A DNA stretch of 5,339 nt from CAYYFV01 sp964451705 (lineage in GTDB: Bacteria; Patescibacteriota; Gracilibacteria; UBA1369; GCA-2718715). This document shows positions 1 to 5,339 of the stretch, in pieces (the stretch's first letter is position 1; every line of letters begins with the position of its first letter). The DNA is taken from assembly GCA_964451705.1 (NCBI GenBank), contig CAYVIV010000037.1, forward strand, positions 1 to 5,339, written 5' to 3'. The notes beneath the pieces were generated by a model. That model was not told where the DNA came from. It saw only the letters and a program-made list of their open reading frames with translations, and did no database searches. The position numbers were made by a program, and so were the translations under genes.

Positions 1-646
1 CTGAAAAAAGTTTAGATTTAAAGGTTTGGTTCTTATTTACTAATTTTCTTGAAAAACCAAAGGCCACCAACAAAACAAGCATATTTAAACCCAAAATAAT
101 AAAAAACATAGCTAAAAACTCTGCTTTAAAAATTAAAAGCAGAACCAAAGTTGCAATTAACAAAAAGACAACATTAACAAAGTTGAAAACCACATTTATC
201 AAAGATAAAGAAATCATCTCAGAGAAATTCAAAATCCTAGCTGTTGCCAAAAAATTCTTAGAAAAGCTCTGAGTTGCAGTTGTCAAAATGTGTCGCATTT
301 CATGCATGCGCTTTTCGGCAACCTTCTTATACACAAAACTATTGAGCATATATTCAAACCATGTGCGAATGCATAAAAAAATTAATAAAGCCACAACTAC
401 AAAAATAAAAGTTTTTAAAAATTGTGTTTTATCCAACAAAATATCAAAACTCACATATCTGTTTAAGACAAATGGTAAAACTAGCTCTAGTACTGAAACC
501 AAAAATAAAACAGACGTCACTAAATAGAATTCTTTACATAGAAGCCAGTTAATAAAATTTCTAATACAGCTCCACTTAAAAAACTCTCTTTCGACAGAAG
601 TTTTTAAATCCACATATTCAACCAAAGATTTCAACTTATTTCTCAT
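1..646 (-). CDS. Polytopic membrane protein, probably the membrane domain of an ABC exporter (3' end missing)
   Basis: The first 215 codons of a gene that runs off the left edge; I translated it by hand from ATG 646-644 and found no stop. Residues 1-40 are a charged, probably cytoplasmic N-terminus. Hydrophobic segments follow at about 41-60, 79-95, 146-173 and 176-198. Between the second and third is a basic, helix-prone stretch (about 105-140) containing KKVAEKRMHEMRHIL, placed where the long cytoplasmic coupling loop of type I ABC exporters lies after TM2. The spacing (TM1 ending in a Pro, short external loop, TM2, about 50-residue loop, TM3-TM4 hairpin) fits that fold. No ATPase motif is visible, because any nucleotide-binding domain would lie beyond the edge. 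The ATG overlaps the RT stop (ATGAGAAATAA, 11 bp) and has no clear Shine-Dalgarno, so translation is probably coupled to the RT. The ABC assignment is inferred from topology; an unrelated multi-pass membrane protein remains possible. Confidence 0.6.
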   Translation of the reverse strand, partial: MRNKLKSLVEYVDLKTSVEREFFKWSCIRNFINWLLCKEFYLVTSVLFLVSVLELVLPFVLNRYVSFDILLDKTQFLKTFIFVVVALLIFLCIRTWFEYMLNSFVYKKVAEKRMHEMRHILTTATQSFSKNFLATARILNFSEMISLSLINVVFNFVNVVFLLIATLVLLLIFKAEFLAMFFIILGLNMLVLLVAFGFSRKLVNKNQTFKSKLFS

Positions 647-1862
647 CAAATCTGTTTAAAATTTTTCTGTTATATTTTAACCTACCTGTCTTTAATCTCC
701 AAAAATAACTGTATAAAGATATAATTCCAAGTTCTTTTAGAATATCTTCAAGCTCGCTAGAATTAGCTTTGCCTTTATAGGCAAATAGGTAGTAGTTTAT
801 TCTAGCTTTAACATAATTGGATATAAATTTTGCTTGCTTATCTGATTCCAAATATGGATAGGCATATAGGAAGTCTAAAATAGTATCCTTAAGCCCATTA
901 GTTTTATAATAAATAGTTTTCAATTTTTTTTGTTTCCTGTCCAAACTTGCGTTGATTGGTTGTAGCAAAGTACAAATTTTATGCAAAAACCTAGCTACAG
1001 ATTTTGGCCTTAACTCTAAAGGATTCCCATTAAAAACATAAGATAAAAACTCATAATGATGTGGTTTAGATAAATCTCCATCTTGAATTTTAACCTGCAT
1101 ACCATATTGAGCAGTAAAACTTTGTATATAGTTTTTAAGCAAATCTCGACTTGCTTTATTATCACAGACAACAAAAAAATCATCCCCCACCCGCACAAAA
1201 AACTGGCTAGACTTGTCTACAAAACTGTCAAAATCCCGCAGGAAAAAATTCCACAATAAATTAATTGCAGAAACACCAGAGTGCAACCCCCTCAAACTAG
1301 TAGACCAAACACCTTCCAAAAACATGCTTTTGGATACAAAATAACTAAAATCCTGCTTTTGCTGCGAACTTAAAAAATCCACATTCTCCAGTTGAGTAAG
1401 AATCTCTGACTTAGGAATGGAATCAGCAAAGTTTTTAAAATCACCAACAATATAAAACAAATTAGTATCATTCTTGATAGCTCGTTTGTATTTTTTTACT
1501 TTATTTTTTAAAGCATAGTAAACAGGTTGCTTAGAAATACCATAAGAATTTTTGCTGACAATGCTTCTTATCTGCTCTGGAGACAAACTAGAACATAACT
1601 TAGCAGACAAAAGTCTATCTCTGTAGTTATAGTTATATATCATTCTATTAGTACCATTAGGTTTTCTGACTGTAGAAACCTTAAGTGGTGTAGATGAATA
1701 TAAGTTCTCAAAATCATACTCAGAAAAAAGCATAGACTCTCTTAAATTCCAACCCTCTACCGACCTAGCTTTCATAGCACCAGAGTTCAACAGAGCATTG
1801 AAAAATTGCCTTAAAAAAACTCTAGTAGCAGTCAGTGAAAAGATAGAAGCACTCCTAAACAT
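636..1862 (-). CDS. Stand-alone reverse transcriptase of uncertain class
   Basis: A 408-residue RT-fold protein if started at ATG 1862. Visible motifs, numbered from that start: fingers motif with basic residues STVRKPNGTNRMIY (63-76); YG motif near 107; motif A VGDFKNFADSI (139-149) with catalytic D141; motif B GLHSGVSAIN (192-201); motif C VRVGDD with catalytic D227-D228; motif D-like YGMQVKIQ with K258; motif E-like FLSYVF (272-277); then about 125 residues of basic, helix-rich thumb. The three metal-binding aspartates suggest an active polymerase. No maturase X-like, HNH, protease or primase domain is seen. Motif B lacks the SP of group II and retron RTs and the SQ of diversity-generating retroelement RTs, and motif C is VGDD instead of YADD or similar. 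The start is uncertain: TTG 1886 and ATG 1862 lack a ribosome site, while ATG 1733 is preceded by AAGAGAG and would give about 365 residues that still include all motifs. The 3' end overlaps the next gene. Confidence 0.88.
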   Translation of the reverse strand: MFRSASIFSLTATRVFLRQFFNALLNSGAMKARSVEGWNLRESMLFSEYDFENLYSSTPLKVSTVRKPNGTNRMIYNYNYRDRLLSAKLCSSLSPEQIRSIVSKNSYGISKQPVYYALKNKVKKYKRAIKNDTNLFYIVGDFKNFADSIPKSEILTQLENVDFLSSQQKQDFSYFVSKSMFLEGVWSTSLRGLHSGVSAINLLWNFFLRDFDSFVDKSSQFFVRVGDDFFVVCDNKASRDLLKNYIQSFTAQYGMQVKIQDGDLSKPHHYEFLSYVFNGNPLELRPKSVARFLHKICTLLQPINASLDRKQKKLKTIYYKTNGLKDTILDFLYAYPYLESDKQAKFISNYVKARINYYLFAYKGKANSSELEDILKELGIISLYSYFWRLKTGRLKYNRKILNRFDEK

Positions 1863-1885
1863 GAAAGAAACATAACAACAGCTCA

Positions 1886-1915
1886 ACTATAACAAAGTTC
1901 AAGTCAAATCACCAA
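1886..1915 (-). promoter_or_regulatory. Possible promoter for the RT and membrane-protein genes
   Basis: TGTTATAGT contains an extended -10 (TG, one base, TATAGT at 1891-1886, one mismatch to TATAAT). A weak -35 candidate, TTGGTG at 1915-1910, lies 18 bp upstream. If used, transcription would begin near 1880, which would exclude TTG 1886 as the RT start and favour ATG 1862 or ATG 1733. In an AT-rich spacer such a match can arise by chance. Confidence 0.25.
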
Positions 1916-1945
1916 CAATTAGCCTATGAATGAAAAAATAAACCT

Positions 1946-2044
1946 TTACTGAGAGCGCAAAAAACTTGAGGGTAGTTTCCGCGTAGACTCTGTATTTGGA
2001 TCGTAATACTCGTTAGGTCCGGGGGCACGATTAGTAGGAACGGC
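1946..2044 (-). other. +1-frame continuation of the TSP3 protein beyond its stop
   Basis: Skipping one G after the TGG codon at 2048-2046 (in the four-G run 2047-2044, minus sense) opens 32 further codons, GCC at 2044-2042 to TAA at 1948-1946. The peptide starts AVPTNRAPGPNEYYD and ends KLPSSFLRSQ. It is polar, Pro/Asn/Thr-rich, and reads like an ordinary secreted-protein tail, unlike the in-frame ending LEWGRSY. The explanation could be a sequencing indel, a true frameshift mutation or chance. No protein-level support is available from the window. Confidence 0.4.
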
Positions 2045-2057
2045 CCCATTCAAGTTT
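1959..2057 (-). terminator. Long imperfect hairpin with a T run; terminator or structured RNA
   Basis: In minus-sense RNA, AAACTTGA (2057-2050) pairs with TCAAGTTT (1969-1962), followed inward by GGG/CCC (within 2047-2045 and 1972-1970) after a small bulge, then GTTCC (2041-2037) with GGAAAC (1980-1975) with one bulged base. A nested ATCGT/ACGAT pair (2031-2027 and 2004-2000) can form inside. Six T follow the outer 3' arm (1964-1959), three of them inside it. The loop is large for a classical intrinsic terminator, so a structured leader or small RNA upstream of the RT is an equal possibility. It overlaps the end of the TSP3 gene. Confidence 0.35.
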
Positions 2058-5000
2058 CACATCAGACTCTAAATTGAACCCAAACCCTTCTTTATCAGGT
2101 AAATCAAGTCCAAACCCTCCACCTTCTTTATCAGACTCTAACTGCAACTCAAAAGCCTGGTCATCCCACCCTCCAGCCTGGCCGCCGTTAGTATCAGGGT
2201 TGCCGTCAAAAACAAACTCACCGTCATCGGTTTCTTGCGAGTCAGAATCGTTGTAATCGGAACCACCCTGGCCACCTTGCCCATATTCTTGATCTTGTGG
2301 CGATCGCTGTCCTTGCTGTTCGTAGTATGATGCCTCAGCATCCCTGTAGTGCTGATATGCAGCACGACCATCTGCGTCACAAGCAAAACCTACACCATCT
2401 TCATTCCAGTCAAATTGGAGTGGATTATGAACATCTGGACAGTTATCAATTTGAAGCGAATTATCAAAGCTCCCATCATCATCACTATCATACCAATCCT
2501 CATATGGCACACCATCAGTATCTTCATCATAACATCCTTGGTAGTCAACTGCATGTCTATAGTAAAAATTTGGACAGTTAACATTGTTCAAAGCATTCGG
2601 TCCACAAGCATCCAGGATTGCATCAACACTGATTACTTTTTCTTTATTCCAGGAGTTGGTGAAAGGACATATATCAAGTGTATCCAAAACACCATCGTCG
2701 TCATCATCGTAGTCACAGACATCACCTAACTCATCCCCATCGAAGTCATCTTGATTTGGATTTGTAGTATTTGGACAATTATCATCATTATGCAAATATC
2801 CATCATCATCAGAGTCATCACAGGCATCACCAAATCCATCGCTATAGGTCAGACCATTATAACTAATAATATCTGAGTTTTGTTGCTGAGGATTTGCTAC
2901 AAAGGGGCAGTTATCAAGCCAATCCTCAATTCCATCCCCATCGGAGTCTTCATCACCAATTAAAACAACATCATTCTTTAACAATTGTTTATTCTCATCT
3001 TCAAAAAAGATACCCATCAGCACTGCTATATCTATTCCAACAGATCGTCCGACATTAAAGGTTAAAAAAGACCTCCGGTGCACTGCCCTCCCGTGCACTG
3101 CAGTAACTTCCACATTTTCATGTGTAGTTAGCGGAGCATGGCCGGAGCTCTCCTTAGTAAATACTTCTACATCCACGGTCTCAGGCATATTTAAATAAGT
3201 TGGAATCTTCAAGGTTAGATCGCCTCCCTCCGGATCATAGTCAGTTCGTGATATATAAGCGTCGTTCAAGAAGTTGTTAAAAAAGAGTTTCCTAGATTTA
3301 TAACTAGCGTTTCTTCCAGTGAAACCATACCCATAGGAAAATTCAATATATCCCGAAACTGGAGTGAGTTTTGGACTTATATAATCACCTGCTATCTCTA
3401 AGCTTAAGTCGTCACCACTCTTCATGCACTTTTGATGATCTACACTTAAATGCTGAGAGCTATTAAAAGTTCTCAAAATAGACGGAGTAAATTCAAAGTT
3501 ATTTAATGTTGGATCTAGGCCGAGAGGAAGATCTGTAGCATATGCTGTGTTAGTCTCAAATATATTATAGACCGGGCCTAGATTTGCCTGCTCTTGCTCT
3601 TGCTCCCCAGAGTACTCAGTAATCATAGATTTAACAGGTACATAAGTTAAATCGTTAAAGTTGAAATCAGACTCCAACTCCTCATCACCCAAAAATAAAA
3701 ACTGTCTCAGATTATTAAAGGCTCCCAAATTTCGAACATTTCTAGTGCCTGCAAGCTCTTCCAGTGGGTTCAAAGCTAAACAGGCTTTATTAGATAAGTT
3801 CTCATATGCAAAGTTTTCAGGAATATCACCACACCGACCTTCACTAATTTGCAAGGCTTGGTCCACATGCCTTGCAGGTGATGCTCCCACCTTAAACTTA
3901 GTCTGCGGAGTAATAAGACCTTCTAATTGATTAACATCACCTTGATCAAAAGTATAATTAAGAGTAAGAGTAGCTTCACCAGCTTCTGCCAAGTTTATCT
4001 TCCCATCTTCAGCTGGGGGTGCAAATATGCTCTCAACATTATCCTGTTCCAAAGTAAACTGAATAGGAGAAATTGGGTCCACCACTAGTAACATATCCTC
4101 AAATAGTGTCTTATCTAAAGAAATAGGACGAGTTACAAGATTGGTGATAGTATATCCGTAAGCCTTAAAGGTATTACCAGTACAACTAGCATGGTCATCA
4201 GGCACCAAATTAACCAGTGATATAGGATTCAATTCAGTACAGCCATTCTCCTGGTTTTCAGCTAGCTGGAAATAAGTTTCCGAAGCAAGCGTAATCGCTG
4301 TTGGGAGTGCATCAGCTTCTAATGGGCTAGCAATCAAAGTAGATTCAATCCTAGAGTGCTCTAAACTTAAGTCCAATTTAATTGCATCAGTATCTAACAA
4401 CCAAAAACCCTCATCTACATCTACATCAACATCATCCAAATCATCTAAATTTAATTCAAAGAATAAATCAAACTCATGTTGACTTTCTCCTCCTTCATTA
4501 AAAGTGTCAACCTCTAAAGCTTCTCCGAACACAAATTCAAATTTCTCTGTTTCACTATTGTAAGTACCAACAGCCTTTTCATCCCCTTCTTGCTTTAAAC
4601 TAAACTTTAATAAAGCTAACCTTTCATTTAAATAAGGTAAATTTGCAGCATCTGGAGTAAAAGCTAAGCTCCTAATAGATAAACTCAACCCATCCAAACC
4701 ACGCTCACCGTTGTTAGCAGATACATCTACTACAAATTTACCCATCGATACAACCGTGCACGCCAAACTAACATCTGGTACAGTTATATCCAAAGTATAA
4801 CTTGCATTAAAATCACCACAGGCGTCACCCAGCCCATCAGCATCTGTATCGACCTGATCATCATTTGCAACAGCGGGACAGTTGTCTAAGCTTACACCTG
4901 GGTCTGCATTCAGGAACTCACGAAGTGGAATATCATTAGCATAAAAACTATCATTATCCTCATCTAGACACCCATGTACATAGAATCTATTCGCTTCTTC

Positions 5001-5339
5001 TGTCTCCAAAGGACTAGTAGGACAGTAATCCTGGACTGTATCAACTGCGCCATCCACACCAGCCACAATATCTTCTACACCATCATTATCGATATCATTG
5101 TCACAAGCATCACCATCTGCATCGACATCATAATCTCCCTGTAAAGGATTGAACACTGCAGGACAATTATCGTCTGCATCTGCCACACCATCTGCATCGT
5201 TATCATCATTCGCATTATCACACACATCACCCAGCCCATCACCATCGATATCTAATTGATCTGCATTTTCGTCATCGGGACAGTTGTCATCATCATCTAA
5301 GATGCCATCACCATCGTCATCGGTATCTGCTTCATCGCC
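2031..5339 (-). CDS. Giant extracellular TSP3-repeat calcium-binding protein (5' end missing)
   Basis: Open from the right edge (1102 codons, numbered from 5339) to TAA 2033-2031; no start lies inside, since the GTG at 5225 sits within a TSP3 repeat and the frame stays open with more repeats before it. Codons 1-176 and 795-991 are TSP3 clusters (DxDxDG, DNCP, NPxQ, GDxCD), which bind calcium and are disulfide-stabilised in extracellular proteins. Codons 177-794 are a long region rich in alternating hydrophobic residues, probably beta-sandwich, with six scattered Cys and no family I recognise. Codons 992-1102 are a Gln/Gly/Asp/Ser-rich linker and a tail with short DKEG repeats. A signal peptide, if present, lies outside the window. 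No LPXTG or obvious C-terminal membrane anchor is seen. The role is probably a cell-surface or secreted adhesin-like or structural protein; that is inferred from composition. The stop may be a frameshift product, because the +1 frame continues for 32 codons. Confidence 0.85.
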   Translation of the reverse strand, partial: GDEADTDDDGDGILDDDDNCPDDENADQLDIDGDGLGDVCDNANDDNDADGVADADDNCPAVFNPLQGDYDVDADGDACDNDIDNDGVEDIVAGVDGAVDTVQDYCPTSPLETEEANRFYVHGCLDEDNDSFYANDIPLREFLNADPGVSLDNCPAVANDDQVDTDADGLGDACGDFNASYTLDITVPDVSLACTVVSMGKFVVDVSANNGERGLDGLSLSIRSLAFTPDAANLPYLNERLALLKFSLKQEGDEKAVGTYNSETEKFEFVFGEALEVDTFNEGGESQHEFDLFFELNLDDLDDVDVDVDEGFWLLDTDAIKLDLSLEHSRIESTLIASPLEADALPTAITLASETYFQLAENQENGCTELNPISLVNLVPDDHASCTGNTFKAYGYTITNLVTRPISLDKTLFEDMLLVVDPISPIQFTLEQDNVESIFAPPAEDGKINLAEAGEATLTLNYTFDQGDVNQLEGLITPQTKFKVGASPARHVDQALQISEGRCGDIPENFAYENLSNKACLALNPLEELAGTRNVRNLGAFNNLRQFLFLGDEELESDFNFNDLTYVPVKSMITEYSGEQEQEQANLGPVYNIFETNTAYATDLPLGLDPTLNNFEFTPSILRTFNSSQHLSVDHQKCMKSGDDLSLEIAGDYISPKLTPVSGYIEFSYGYGFTGRNASYKSRKLFFNNFLNDAYISRTDYDPEGGDLTLKIPTYLNMPETVDVEVFTKESSGHAPLTTHENVEVTAVHGRAVHRRSFLTFNVGRSVGIDIAVLMGIFFEDENKQLLKNDVVLIGDEDSDGDGIEDWLDNCPFVANPQQQNSDIISYNGLTYSDGFGDACDDSDDDGYLHNDDNCPNTTNPNQDDFDGDELGDVCDYDDDDDGVLDTLDICPFTNSWNKEKVISVDAILDACGPNALNNVNCPNFYYRHAVDYQGCYDEDTDGVPYEDWYDSDDDGSFDNSLQIDNCPDVHNPLQFDWNEDGVGFACDADGRAAYQHYRDAEASYYEQQGQRSPQDQEYGQGGQGGSDYNDSDSQETDDGEFVFDGNPDTNGGQAGGWDDQAFELQLESDKEGGGFGLDLPDKEGFGFNLESDVKLEWGRSY
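2061..2153 (-). repeat. Short imperfect tandem repeat near the C-terminus of the TSP3 protein
   Basis: Three degenerate units on consecutive codon boundaries: 2061-2093 (11 codons, KEGFGFNLESD), 2094-2129 (12 codons, KEGGGFGLDLPD) and a partial unit at 2130-2153 (FELQLESD). The + strand shows this as repeated TTCTTTATCAG and CCAAACCCT blocks. The units differ by one Gly codon and several substitutions. The alternating hydrophobic pattern suggests short beta strands. Confidence 0.7.
2367..2957 (-). repeat. Second TSP3 calcium-binding repeat cluster
   Basis: Codons 795-991 of the large protein. It starts at GDEDSDGDGIED and ends at the ACDADG element. CP landmarks are LDNCPFVANPQQ, DDNCPNTTNPNQ, LDICPFTNSW, NVNCPNFYY and IDNCPDVHNPLQ; distal cysteines are GFGDACDD, ELGDVCDY and GVGFACDA. 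Two repeats are stretched by insertions: one carries SDIISYNGLTY, another a segment with extra Cys before GCYDEDTDG. The plan mirrors the first cluster, in that both carry a GC-DED long-variant repeat just before the last DNCP repeat. Confidence 0.88.
4812..5339 (-). repeat. First TSP3 calcium-binding repeat cluster
   Basis: Codons 1-176 of the large protein. Four CP landmarks are visible (DDNCPDDENADQ, DDNCPAVFNPLQ, QDYCPTSPL, LDNCPAVANDDQ) with the matching distal cysteines GLGDVCDN, DGDACDN and GLGDACGD. The third repeat is the longer variant with a GCLDEDND element, like the CP...GC form common in bacterial TSP3 proteins. The array begins before the right edge. Each repeat wraps calcium ions with its Asp side chains. 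Confidence 0.88.

Noticed and set aside
288..527. Plus-strand open frame of 79 codons
   Set aside because: It lies antisense inside the membrane-protein gene, has Lys/Thr/Asn-rich low-complexity composition and no ribosome site.
1016..1198. Minus-strand open frame of 60 codons
   Set aside because: It is fully inside the RT gene in another frame, across motif C to motif E, where the RT frame is clearly the coding one.
636..2057. Group II intron or retron
   Set aside because: The RT has no maturase or HNH region and no visible domain V-like hairpin at its 3' side, where another gene overlaps directly. Retron-type motifs (SP in motif B, YADD) are absent and I could not identify msr/msd inverted repeats.
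636..2300. Diversity-generating retroelement with the TSP3 protein as its variable target
   Set aside because: The RT lacks the SQ motif B, no Avd-like gene is seen, and by eye neither the spacer (1887-2030) nor the RT 5' region contains a near-copy of the TSP3 3' end with A-specific differences. A template repeat whose variable copy lies outside the window cannot be excluded.
2074..2729. Several plus- and minus-strand open frames of 60-126 codons
   Set aside because: All lie in other frames of the TSP3 coding region. Their His/Ile/Met/Thr-rich composition is the direct result of reading repetitive Asp codons out of frame or on the other strand.
2400..2960. CRISPR-like or simple-sequence array from recurring ATCATC blocks
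   Set aside because: The blocks are in-frame Asp codons of TSP3 repeats with irregular spacing and no constant repeat-spacer structure.

Overview
The window is AT-rich (a mid-30s to low-40s percent GC impression) and every gene I can support lies on the minus strand, so the map reads right to left. Three genes lie head to tail: the 3' part of a very large gene for a calcium-binding, thrombospondin type 3 (TSP3) repeat protein (right edge to 2031), a complete stand-alone reverse transcriptase (RT) gene (about 1862 to 636), and the 5' part of a polytopic membrane protein that resembles the membrane domain of an ABC exporter (646 to the left edge). The standard bacterial code fits: no in-frame TGA is needed and the two stops seen are TAA. 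Large Asp/Cys-rich TSP3 proteins in an AT-rich, prokaryote-style compact gene order occur in several bacterial groups, including the Patescibacteria/CPR, but nothing here fixes the taxon.

Region by region. 5339-2031: an open frame of 1102 codons with no start inside the window. It has a TSP3 cluster, a central region of about 620 residues that I do not recognise, a second TSP3 cluster of the same internal plan, a Gly/Gln/Asp-rich linker, and a C-terminal tail with a short Asp-Lys-Glu-Gly repeat. About 2060-1946: a patch of about 54% GC (hand count) around the stop codon. It can fold into a long imperfect hairpin, and its +1 frame continues for 32 sensible codons beyond the annotated stop. 1945-1863: AT-rich spacer with a possible extended -10 promoter for the RT. 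1862-636: the RT, with the palm aspartates in place but with unusual motifs B and C. 646-1: the membrane protein, whose ATG overlaps the RT stop by 11 bp.

The RT and the membrane protein look translationally coupled, which is an uncommon partnership. The RT does not carry the SQ motif of diversity-generating retroelement RTs, and no template/variable repeat pair was found by eye in the window. It lacks any visible maturase or endonuclease domain, so a mobile intron is unlikely. The most interesting possibility, an inference only, is an unclassified domesticated RT with a structured RNA just upstream and a membrane-transport partner. The adjacent secreted TSP3 protein may be part of the same locus or simply a neighbour.
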